Part shown: piece by piece, positions 8,073 to 15,017 of the stretch
Layout: each line of letters opens with the position of its first letter
Numbering within the stretch: the stretch's first letter is position 1
Notes under the pieces: generated by a model
Seen by the model: only the letters and a program-made list of their open reading frames with translations
Database searches by the model: none
Told to the model about the DNA's origin: nothing
Assembly (NCBI GenBank): GCA_964404765.1
Contig: CAYOLL010000094.1
Coordinates: forward strand, 1-23,482
From: CAYOLL01 sp964404765 [NCBI: uncultured Gemmatimonadota bacterium]
GTDB taxonomy: Bacteria > 4572-55
Direction: 5' to 3'
Length of the DNA stretch: 23,482 nucleotides
Translations under genes and position numbers: made by a program

Positions 8073-8087
8073 GTTTATCGAGTTTTA
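8073..8087. repeat. Right 15-bp target-site duplication of the MITE
   Basis: This is an exact copy of 7916-7930, directly after the right terminal inverted repeat. The methylase frame resumes here through TAT GAG ATC ATG. Confidence 0.9.
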
Positions 8088-8527
8088 TGAGATCATGGAA
8101 CAGGGCGGCTTTGATGTAATTATTGGCAATCCGCCGTATGTAAATTTCAAAAAGATTGATTACAATTTCAGAAGTGATAATTATAGCTGCATTGCTTGTA
8201 AAGACTTGTTTGCAATCACTGTGGAAAGAGCTTTTCAACTTATTAGAGAAAGCGGGCGATGTGGGGTTATCATACCTTTAAGCGGTTTATCAACAGATTC
8301 AATGATTGACCTCAAAAATTTTATTTTTTCTAAATCATTAATAAGCTGGAATAGTTATTACTCAGCCTCGGACCAACCAGCATCTTTGTTTACCGGCGTT
8401 AGACATAGGCTATTGATCACAATAAATCAAGTCGGTGTCAGTGAAAAGAAGTTTAGGTTTAGCACAAACTTTCTTAAATGGTTTTCCGATGAAAGAACTG
8501 CTTTATTCGAAAAGTTTTTGATATATG

Positions 8528-8616
8528 GTTAACATGGATAAACAAGATAAGCCGGATTTCTTTTTCTTTTTAATCTTGTCCATCCTGCTAATCCATGTAA
8601 CTATTTAATTTAGTTG
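8528..8616. repeat. 89-bp palindromic repeat, copy 1
   Basis: It runs from GTTAACATGG to TTTAGTTG and is repeated at 8622-8710 with one mismatch (C/A in the T-rich centre), a period of 94 bp. The ends are complementary: ACATGGATAAACA near the left pairs imperfectly with the CTAATCCATGT side near the right. Its first bases supply the stop codon of the truncated methylase. Lying between convergent genes, it could act as a bidirectional terminator. I could not determine whether it is mobile. Confidence 0.85.
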
Positions 8617-8621
8617 ACAAT

Positions 8622-8710
8622 GTTAACATGGATAAACAAGATAAGCCGGATTTCTTTTTATTTTTAATCTTGTCCATCCTGCTAATCCATGTAACTATTT
8701 AATTTAGTTG
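8622..8710. repeat. 89-bp palindromic repeat, copy 2
   Basis: It matches copy 1 at 88 of 89 positions and is separated from it by ACAAT. Its right end reaches into hsp20: the final Asn codon and the stop codon of hsp20 (8704-8709 on the minus strand) lie inside the repeat. Confidence 0.85.
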
Positions 8711-9138
8711 CTCTTAATGACGATCTTGCGTGGCTTGTCTTCCTCGGCGCGCGGGGTCGTTATCCGTAAGATGCCGCTGCGAAATTCGGCATCCACCCGG
8801 TCACCGGCGACCTTAAACGGCAGTTGCAGGGTGCGGCTGAATTTGCCGGTACGGCGTTCCTGCCGATGGAAGACTTCGCCTTCTTGTAAGGTTTCGCTTT
8901 TTCGCTCGCCTTTGAGCGTCAGCGTGTCATTCACAACCGAGATATCAATATCTTCGGCCCCAAAGTCGGGCAACTCGGTCGTGATAATTGCGCTATTTTC
9001 GTGCGTCCAGACATTCAGGGCCGGAAAGCGCGACGGGCCGGCCGGGCGAATGTTGTTGAACAGGCGATTGACATCACGGTGCAGCCGTTCAAAGTCACGC
9101 ACGGTATTCAGGGTTTCAAACAGGTTTCGGGTTAACAT
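8704..9138 (-). CDS. hsp20: Small heat shock protein, Hsp20/alpha-crystallin family
   Basis: The protein has 144 residues. A short N-terminal arm is followed by an alpha-crystallin domain (about 36-132) with ELPDFGAEDIDISV, LTLKGERKSE, FHRQERRTGKFSRTLQLP and the diagnostic SGILRITTPRAEE. The C-terminal IVI (in RKIVIKSN) is the I-x-I anchor used for oligomer assembly. It is an ATP-independent holdase in the cytosol. ATG 9138 is preferred over ATG 9144 because the strong AGGAGGT lies 7 nt before 9138 but only 1 nt before 9144. The gene is convergent with the methylase relic. Its last codon and stop are inside the 89-bp repeat. Upstream lies a sigma-54 type promoter overlapping a sigma-70 type one. 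Confidence 0.93.
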   Translation of the reverse strand: MLTRNLFETLNTVRDFERLHRDVNRLFNNIRPAGPSRFPALNVWTHENSAIITTELPDFGAEDIDISVVNDTLTLKGERKSETLQEGEVFHRQERRTGKFSRTLQLPFKVAGDRVDAEFRSGILRITTPRAEEDKPRKIVIKSN

Positions 9139-9145
9139 AAGCATT

Positions 9146-9152
9146 ACCTCCT
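9146..9152 (-). promoter_or_regulatory. Ribosome binding site AGGAGGT of hsp20
   Basis: A full consensus Shine-Dalgarno on the minus strand, 7 nt from ATG 9138. It decides between the two closely spaced ATG codons. Confidence 0.85.
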
Positions 9153-9199
9153 ATTTAGAGATTTGGGTTGTATTGGAAAGCGGTGTTTTTCACGTTTGC

Positions 9200-9216
9200 C
9201 GCGGTTACTTACCGCG
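9200..9216 (-). promoter_or_regulatory. Small hairpin in the hsp20 leader
   Basis: CGCGGT and ACCGCG form a perfect 6-bp GC-rich stem with a 5-nt loop, just downstream of the predicted transcription start. A role as leader structure or transcript 5' cap is possible. It is too far from the ribosome binding site to hide it directly. Confidence 0.35.
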
Positions 9217-9225
9217 TCGATTGCT

Positions 9226-9255
9226 ATTATAGCAAAGGGCGTGCCAAAGTTGCAA
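9226..9255 (-). promoter_or_regulatory. hsp20 promoter: overlapping sigma-54 and sigma-70 type elements
   Basis: Read on the minus strand, TTGGCACGCCCTTTGCTA matches the sigma-54 consensus TGGCACG-N4-TTGCW at every fixed base (-24 box 9240-9246, -12 box 9231-9235). The same stretch has a sigma-70 arrangement: TTGCAA (9250-9255), an 18-bp spacer and a perfect TATAAT (9226-9231). The predicted start lies about 80 nt before the hsp20 ATG. Confidence 0.65.
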
Positions 9256-9483
9256 CTCATTTATTTATAACAAGTTACGATTTTTTGGCCAAATATTTTT
9301 TTCGCGATTTGTCAAAATGACAGATCGTGCGCCAAAACGACTGAAATTTTTTTTGGCAATGTGGCGTATCCGTTGTCAATTTGGCAATCAGCATAAATTT
9401 TCGGGAATACGCCGCTATTTTGTTGATTGCGCTGCTGAAAGCATTTATTCTGTGTAGGGTCATCGAATCGAAAGGAAGTTCCC
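9256..9483. other. Divergent regulatory region between hsp20 and the MmeI-like operon
   Basis: No gene is seen. The stretch is AT-rich and contains short symmetric motifs: TGTCA-AAA-TGACA (9310-9322, perfect palindrome), TTGGCAAT (about 9353-9360) and TTGTCAATTTGGCAA (9373-9387, two TTGNCAA half sites). These could be operators for restriction-modification control. No controller protein gene is visible in the window. Confidence 0.4.
9423..9451 (+). promoter_or_regulatory. Candidate promoter of the MmeI-TA-menD unit
   Basis: TTGATT (9423-9428) and TATTCT (9446-9451) are separated by 17 bp. Each matches four of six consensus bases. An AAGGAAG ribosome binding site (9472-9478) follows, 5 nt before ATG 9484. 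Confidence 0.4.
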
Positions 9484-12255
9484 ATGCCCTTGAGTTGGAA
9501 TGAAATCAAGCAGCGCGCCATCACTTTTCAGCACGAATGGCAAGACGAAAGCCGGGAGGAAGCCGAGGCCAAATCCTTTTGGGACGGCTTTTTCCATATA
9601 TTTGGCATCAGCCGGCGCAAAGTGGCCGTGTTTGAAAGACACGTGCGAAAGATTGACAACCGGCATGGTTTCATGGATTTATTCTGGAAGGGCGTGTTGC
9701 TGGTCGAGCACAAATCGCGCGGCCAGGATTTGGATAAAGCTTTCGATCAGGCGGTGGACTATCTGCCGGGTTTGTTCGACGAGGCCGAAATGCCGCGCTA
9801 CATCCTTGTGTCGGACTTTGCCCGCTTCCGGTTGTATGATTTGGACGATGATTCTCAGGTTGAATTTCCGCTGGCGCAGTTGACCGAGAATATTAACCAT
9901 TTCGGTTTTATTGCCGGCTACATCAAGAAGGAATTCAAGCCCGAAGACCCGGTCAACATCAAAGCGGCGGAGTTGATGGGCGAACTGCACGATCAATTAG
10001 CGGCAAACGATTATGTGGGTCACGATCTGGAGCGGCTGTTGGTGCGGATTCTCTTTTGCCTGTTTGCCGACGATTCCGGCATTTTTGACGAGCGTGGTAT
10101 CTTCGGCGAATATATTGAAGGGAAGACCAAAGAAGACGGTTCCGATGCCGGTTATCATCTGGCCATGATCTTTCAGGTGATGAACACCCCGCCGGAAAAG
10201 CGCCAGAAGAGTCTTGATGAAGATTTGCGACGGTTGGCGTACATCAACGGCGACTTGTTTGCCGAGGCTTTGCCGCTGGCTTCTTTTGACAGCCGGATGC
10301 GTCGAACGTTGTTGAAGTGCTGCTATTTTGACTGGAGCCGCATTTCCCCTGCGGTTTTTGGTTCACTGTTTCAATCTATCATGGACCCGGAGCGCCGCCG
10401 CAACCTTGGCGCTCACTATACGCGCGAGCAAAATATTCTCAAGCTGATCAAGCCGCTTTTTCTGGATGATCTCCGGCGTGAGTTTGAGAAGGTCAAACAT
10501 TCACAACGCGAGTTAAAAGGATTTCATCAGAAATTGGCCCGGCTGAAGTTTCTCGATCCGGCTTGCGGCTGCGGTAATTTCTTGATTGTGGCCTATCGCG
10601 AGTTACGGCTGCTGGAACTGGAGATCATCAAAGTTTTGCAGCAAGGCCAGCAATCCTTGGCAATCTCTGAATTGGCTTGCATCAATATAGATCAGTTTTA
10701 TGGTATTGAAATCGAGGAATTTCCGGTGCGGGTGGCCGAAGTGGCGTTGTGGTTGATGGATCATCAAATGAACATGCGTCTGTCGGTTGAGTTTGGCCAA
10801 TACTTTGCGCGTGTGCCCTTGACGACATCCGCCCACATCGTTCATGCCAACGCTATTCCGCTGGATTGGGCGAGCGTTGCGCCCAAAAACGAGTTAAGCT
10901 ATATTTTGGGCAACCCGCCGTTTGTGGGGAAGCAATTCCGCACCGCCGCGCAAAACACGGATATGGAACGTGTTTTTGCCGACGTAAAAGGCGCGGGTGT
11001 GCTGGATTACGTGGCGGCTTGGTATATCAAAGCGGCGCAGTATATTCAAGGCACGCAGATTAAAGCGGCGTTTGTGTCTACCAATTCCATTACTCAGGGT
11101 GAGCAGGTGGGTATTTTGTGGCAGGAACTTTTTACCCGCTACAAGCTCAAAATTCACCTTGCTCACGGTACGTTTAAATGGAGCAGCGAGGCGAAGGACG
11201 CGGCGGCGGTCTATTGCGTCATTATTGGTTTTGCCAATTATGATGCGGCGGAAAAGCTTTTGTATGAATACGAAACGGTCGTATCGGAACCACACGCGCT
11301 CCCGGTCAACAATATTAACCCGTATTTGGTGGATGCGGGCGATGTCGTTATTTCCAAACGAACGACGCCGATATGCGCCGTGCCGCCCATTGTGTTTGGC
11401 AGCATGCCGAACGATGGGGGCGGCCTGTTGTTATCCGAAGACGAACGGCTGGAGTTGCTGGAAAAGGAACCGGGCGCAGAGAAGTTCATCCGGCGATTTG
11501 TCGGCAGCGAAGAGTTTATCAATAATATTCCGCGCTGGTGTTTGTGGCTGGCCGAGGCCGCGCCGACCGATTTAATGACGTTGCCGGAGGTTCAAAAACG
11601 GGTCGAGCGTGTGAAAAAGCATCGTTCCCAAAGTCAACGGAAGACAACGCAAAGTTTGGCAAGTAGGCCGACGCTTTTTGGCGAAATCCGACAGCCGGAT
11701 TCGGATTATGTCATTGTTCCGCGCGTTTCATCGGAAAATCGGAAATATATTCCTTTTGGCTTTCTGGAAAAGACGGTAATTGCCGGCGATGCCGCCCTGG
11801 TTATTCCCAATGCCACACGGTATCATTTTGGCATCCTGACATCGGCGATGCACATGGCCTGGGTTAAGCGTACCTGTGGTCGTCTTAAAAGCGACTACAG
11901 ATACTCAGCGGGTATTGTTTACAACAACTTTCCCTGGCCGGATGCGCCGGATAAAAAGCGCGTCGCCGCAGTTGAGAAAGCAGCCCAAGACGTGCTGGAC
12001 GTTCGCGCCAAATATCCGGACAACTCGCTGGCCGATCTATATCATCCGCTGCTGATGCTCCCCGGTTTAGTCAAAGCCCATCAAGCGTTGGATCGGGCCG
12101 TGGATCGTTGCTATCGTAAACAGCCTTTTGCCGATGAGCGAAACCGCCTGGAATTTTTATTCGATCTTTACAATCAATATACCGCGCCTTTGGCCATTAC
12201 GCCAAAGAAGCGTCGCGAGAAGCGCCCCAAAAAACGAGATCCATTATGCCCTTAA
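9484..12255 (+). CDS. MmeI-like type IIL restriction-methylation enzyme, copy 1
   Basis: The protein has 923 residues, close to MmeI (919). The N-terminal PD-(D/E)xK nuclease is intact: Asp65, Glu75 and Lys77 in MDLFWKGVLLVEHK, the D-x9-E-x-K spacing of MmeI. A helical linker leads to the N6-adenine methyltransferase with GAHYT (309-313), motif I DPACGCGNF (358-366) and catalytic NPPF (477-480). The target-recognition domain follows (about 610-820), with NNFPWP at 814-819, then a C-terminal helical region. One chain both cuts and methylates. Residues at the known MmeI specificity positions are Arg747/Asp769, Ala770 and Lys802/Asp804. The last 10 nt overlap the start of copy 2, so translation is probably coupled. 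The start has an AAGGAAG 5 nt upstream. Confidence 0.93.
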   Translation: MPLSWNEIKQRAITFQHEWQDESREEAEAKSFWDGFFHIFGISRRKVAVFERHVRKIDNRHGFMDLFWKGVLLVEHKSRGQDLDKAFDQAVDYLPGLFDEAEMPRYILVSDFARFRLYDLDDDSQVEFPLAQLTENINHFGFIAGYIKKEFKPEDPVNIKAAELMGELHDQLAANDYVGHDLERLLVRILFCLFADDSGIFDERGIFGEYIEGKTKEDGSDAGYHLAMIFQVMNTPPEKRQKSLDEDLRRLAYINGDLFAEALPLASFDSRMRRTLLKCCYFDWSRISPAVFGSLFQSIMDPERRRNLGAHYTREQNILKLIKPLFLDDLRREFEKVKHSQRELKGFHQKLARLKFLDPACGCGNFLIVAYRELRLLELEIIKVLQQGQQSLAISELACINIDQFYGIEIEEFPVRVAEVALWLMDHQMNMRLSVEFGQYFARVPLTTSAHIVHANAIPLDWASVAPKNELSYILGNPPFVGKQFRTAAQNTDMERVFADVKGAGVLDYVAAWYIKAAQYIQGTQIKAAFVSTNSITQGEQVGILWQELFTRYKLKIHLAHGTFKWSSEAKDAAAVYCVIIGFANYDAAEKLLYEYETVVSEPHALPVNNINPYLVDAGDVVISKRTTPICAVPPIVFGSMPNDGGGLLLSEDERLELLEKEPGAEKFIRRFVGSEEFINNIPRWCLWLAEAAPTDLMTLPEVQKRVERVKKHRSQSQRKTTQSLASRPTLFGEIRQPDSDYVIVPRVSSENRKYIPFGFLEKTVIAGDAALVIPNATRYHFGILTSAMHMAWVKRTCGRLKSDYRYSAGIVYNNFPWPDAPDKKRVAAVEKAAQDVLDVRAKYPDNSLADLYHPLLMLPGLVKAHQALDRAVDRCYRKQPFADERNRLEFLFDLYNQYTAPLAITPKKRREKRPKKRDPLCP

Positions 12256-15007
12256 GTTGGAATGAAATCAAGCAGCGCGCCATCACTTTTCAGCACGAAT
12301 GGCAAGACGAAAGCCGGGAGGAAGCCGAGGCCAAATCCTTTTGGGACGGCTTTTTCCATATATTTGGCATCAGCCGGCGCAAAGTGGCCGTGTTTGAAAG
12401 ACACGTGCGAAAGATTGACAACCGGCATGGTTTCATGGATTTATTCTGGAAGGGCGTGTTGCTGGTCGAGCACAAATCGCGCGGCCAGGATTTGGATAAA
12501 GCTTTCGATCAGGCGGTGGACTATCTGCCGGGTTTGTTCGACGAGGCCGAAATGCCGCGCTACATCCTTGTGTCGGACTTTGCCCGCTTCCGGTTGTATG
12601 ATTTGGACGATGATTCTCAGGTTGAATTTCCGCTGGCGCAGTTGACCGAGAATATTAACCATTTCGGTTTTATTGCCGGCTACATCAAGAAGGAATTCAA
12701 GCCCGAAGACCCGGTCAACATCAAAGCGGCGGAGTTGATGGGCGAACTGCACGATCAATTAGCGGCAAACGATTATGTGGGTCACGATCTGGAGCGGCTG
12801 TTGGTGCGGATTCTCTTTTGCCTGTTTGCCGACGATTCCGGCATTTTTGACGAGCGTGGTATCTTCGGCGAATATATTGAAGGGAAGACCAAAGAAGACG
12901 GTTCCGATGCCGGTTATCATCTGGCCATGATCTTTCAGGTGATGAACACCCCGCCGGAAAAGCGCCAGAAGAGTCTTGATGAAGATTTGCGACGGTTGGC
13001 GTACATCAACGGCGACTTGTTTGCCGAGGCTTTGCCGCTGGCTTCTTTTGACAGCCGGATGCGTCGAACGTTGTTGAAGTGCTGCTATTTTGACTGGAGC
13101 CGCATTTCCCCTGCGGTTTTTGGTTCACTGTTTCAATCTATCATGGACCCGGAGCGCCGCCGCAACCTTGGCGCTCACTATACGCGCGAGCAAAATATTC
13201 TCAAGCTGATCAAGCCGCTTTTTCTGGATGATCTCCGGCGTGAGTTTGAGAAGGTCAAACATTCACAACGCGAGTTAAAAGGATTTCATCAGAAATTGGC
13301 CCGGCTGAAGTTTCTCGATCCGGCTTGCGGCTGCGGTAATTTCTTGATTGTGGCCTATCGCGAGTTACGGCTGCTGGAACTGGAGATCATCAAAGTTTTG
13401 CAGCAAGGCCAGCAATCCTTGGCAATCTCTGAATTGGCTTGCATCAATATAGATCAGTTTTATGGTATTGAAATCGAGGAATTTCCGGTGCGGGTGGCCG
13501 AAGTGGCGTTGTGGTTGATGGATCATCAAATGAACATGCGTCTGTCGGTTGAGTTTGGCCAATACTTTGCGCGTGTGCCCTTGACGACATCCGCCCACAT
13601 CGTTCATGCCAACGCTATTCCGCTGGATTGGGCGAGCGTTGCGCCCAAAAACGAGTTAAGCTATATTTTGGGCAACCCGCCGTTTGTGGGGAAGCAATTC
13701 CGCACCGCCGCGCAAAACACGGATATGGAACGTGTTTTTGCCGACGTAAAAGGCGCGGGTGTGCTGGATTACGTGGCGGCTTGGTATATCAAAGCGGCGC
13801 AGTATATTCAAGGCACGCAGATTAAAGCGGCGTTTGTGTCTACCAATTCCATTACTCAGGGTGAGCAGGTGGGTATTTTGTGGCAGGAACTTTTTACCCG
13901 CTACAAGCTCAAAATTCACCTTGCTCACGGTACGTTTAAATGGAGCAGCGAGGCGAAGGACGCGGCGGCGGTCTATTGCGTCATTATTGGTTTTGCCAAT
14001 TATGATGCGGCGGAAAAGCTTTTGTATGAATACGAAACGGTCGTATCGGAACCACACGCGCTCCCGGTCAACAATATTAACCCGTATTTGGTGGATGCGG
14101 GCGATGTCGTTATTTCCAAACGAACGACGCCGATATGCGCCGTGCCGCCCATTGTGTTTGGCAGCATGCCGAACGATGGGGGCGGCCTGTTGTTATCCGA
14201 AGACGAACGGCTGGAGTTGCTGGAAAAGGAACCGGGCGCAGAGAAGTTCATCCGGCGATTTGTCGGCAGCGAAGAGTTTATCAATAATATTCCGCGCTGG
14301 TGTTTGTGGCTGGCCGAGGCCGCGCCGACCGATTTAATGACGTTGCCGGAGGTTCAAAAACGGGTCGAGCGTGTGAAAAAGCATCGTTCCCAAAGTCAAC
14401 GGAAGACAACGCAAAGTTTGGCAAGTAGGCCGACGCTTTTTGGCGAAATCCGACAGCCGGATTCGGATTATGTCATTGTTCCGCGCGTTTCATCGGAAAA
14501 TCGGAAATATATTCCTTTTGGCTTTCTGGAAAAGACGGTAATTGCCGGCGATGCCGCCCTGGTTATTCCCAATGCCACACGGTATCATTTTGGCATCCTG
14601 ACATCGGCGATGCACATGGCCTGGGTTAAGCGTACCTGTGGTCGTCTTAAAAGCGACTACAGATACTCAGCGGGTATTGTTTACAACAACTTTCCCTGGC
14701 CGGATGCGCCGGATAAAAAGCGCGTCGCCGCAGTTGAGAAAGCAGCCCAAGACGTGCTGGACGTTCGCGCCAAATATCCGGACAACTCGCTGGCCGATCT
14801 ATATCATCCGCTGCTGATGCTCCCCGGTTTAGTCAAAGCCCATCAAGCGTTGGATCGGGCCGTGGATCGTTGCTATCGTAAACAGCCTTTTGCCGATGAG
14901 CGAAACCGCCTGGAATTTTTATTCGATCTTTACAATCAATATACCGCGCCTTTGGCCATTACGCCAATGAAGCGTCGTGAGAAGCGCCCAAGAAAACGAG
15001 ATCCGTT
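9484..15007 (+). repeat. 2,762-bp tandem duplication of an entire MmeI-like gene
   Basis: Units 9484-12245 and 12246-15007 have the same length. The encoded proteins differ only at residues 908 (Lys/Met) and 916 (Lys/Arg), and shadow reading frames along the units are also the same. The six base differences I find lie between 12206 and 12254 (and the matching 14968-15016). One of these is at the same time codon 3 of the next gene and the stop codon (TAA versus TGA). No mobile-element ends are seen at the unit borders. Confidence 0.9.
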
Positions 15008-15017
15008 ATGCCCTTGA
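12246..15017 (+). CDS. MmeI-like type IIL restriction-methylation enzyme, copy 2
   Basis: The protein has 923 residues and is identical to copy 1 except Met908 and Arg916 in the basic C-terminal tail. All catalytic motifs (Asp65/Glu75/Lys77, DPACGCGNF, NPPF) and all specificity residues (Arg747/Asp769, Lys802/Asp804) are the same, so it should recognise the same site and adds dosage rather than a new specificity. ATG 12246 lies 10 nt inside the end of copy 1. No good ribosome binding site precedes it, which suggests termination-reinitiation. Its own end overlaps copy 3 by 10 nt in the same way. The identity of the two copies could be a recent duplication, gene conversion, or an assembly effect. 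Confidence 0.9.
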   Translation: MPLSWNEIKQRAITFQHEWQDESREEAEAKSFWDGFFHIFGISRRKVAVFERHVRKIDNRHGFMDLFWKGVLLVEHKSRGQDLDKAFDQAVDYLPGLFDEAEMPRYILVSDFARFRLYDLDDDSQVEFPLAQLTENINHFGFIAGYIKKEFKPEDPVNIKAAELMGELHDQLAANDYVGHDLERLLVRILFCLFADDSGIFDERGIFGEYIEGKTKEDGSDAGYHLAMIFQVMNTPPEKRQKSLDEDLRRLAYINGDLFAEALPLASFDSRMRRTLLKCCYFDWSRISPAVFGSLFQSIMDPERRRNLGAHYTREQNILKLIKPLFLDDLRREFEKVKHSQRELKGFHQKLARLKFLDPACGCGNFLIVAYRELRLLELEIIKVLQQGQQSLAISELACINIDQFYGIEIEEFPVRVAEVALWLMDHQMNMRLSVEFGQYFARVPLTTSAHIVHANAIPLDWASVAPKNELSYILGNPPFVGKQFRTAAQNTDMERVFADVKGAGVLDYVAAWYIKAAQYIQGTQIKAAFVSTNSITQGEQVGILWQELFTRYKLKIHLAHGTFKWSSEAKDAAAVYCVIIGFANYDAAEKLLYEYETVVSEPHALPVNNINPYLVDAGDVVISKRTTPICAVPPIVFGSMPNDGGGLLLSEDERLELLEKEPGAEKFIRRFVGSEEFINNIPRWCLWLAEAAPTDLMTLPEVQKRVERVKKHRSQSQRKTTQSLASRPTLFGEIRQPDSDYVIVPRVSSENRKYIPFGFLEKTVIAGDAALVIPNATRYHFGILTSAMHMAWVKRTCGRLKSDYRYSAGIVYNNFPWPDAPDKKRVAAVEKAAQDVLDVRAKYPDNSLADLYHPLLMLPGLVKAHQALDRAVDRCYRKQPFADERNRLEFLFDLYNQYTAPLAITPMKRREKRPRKRDPLCP

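Larger units (their letters stand above)
6324..8532 (+). pseudogene. Eco57I-type DNA adenine methylase, truncated at both ends and interrupted by a MITE
   Basis: Segment 1 (TTG 6324 to 7930) lacks the usual N-terminal part. It carries PYLNGGLF, then INPDVLGYIFEKYINQKQ and GAYYTKEDIT, motif I DPTCGSGAF (residues 284-292) and NLYGVDIMEEAVEIAKLRL. It reaches KPFHWFIEFY, where a 142-bp element enters and causes a stop at 7950-7952. Removing 7931-8087 (element plus one target copy) restores the frame exactly: IEFY-EIMEQGGFDVIIGNPPYV, with catalytic NPPY at 8128-8139. Segment 2 stops at 8532, where the stop codon is contributed by the 89-bp repeat; the target-recognition and C-terminal parts are gone. 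GC falls sharply right after NPPY. By family this would be an N6-adenine methylase/endonuclease. As it stands it cannot make a complete enzyme. Confidence 0.85.

Noticed and set aside
8528-8710. CRISPR-like repeats
   Set aside because: There are only two units of 89 bp with a 5-bp spacer and internal symmetry, and no cas genes are in the window. It is a tandem palindromic repeat, not an array.
9484-15007. Composite transposon or IS copies as the cause of the duplication
   Set aside because: No inverted repeats, transposase or target duplications occur at the unit borders. The unit is exactly one gene, from start codon to the next start codon.
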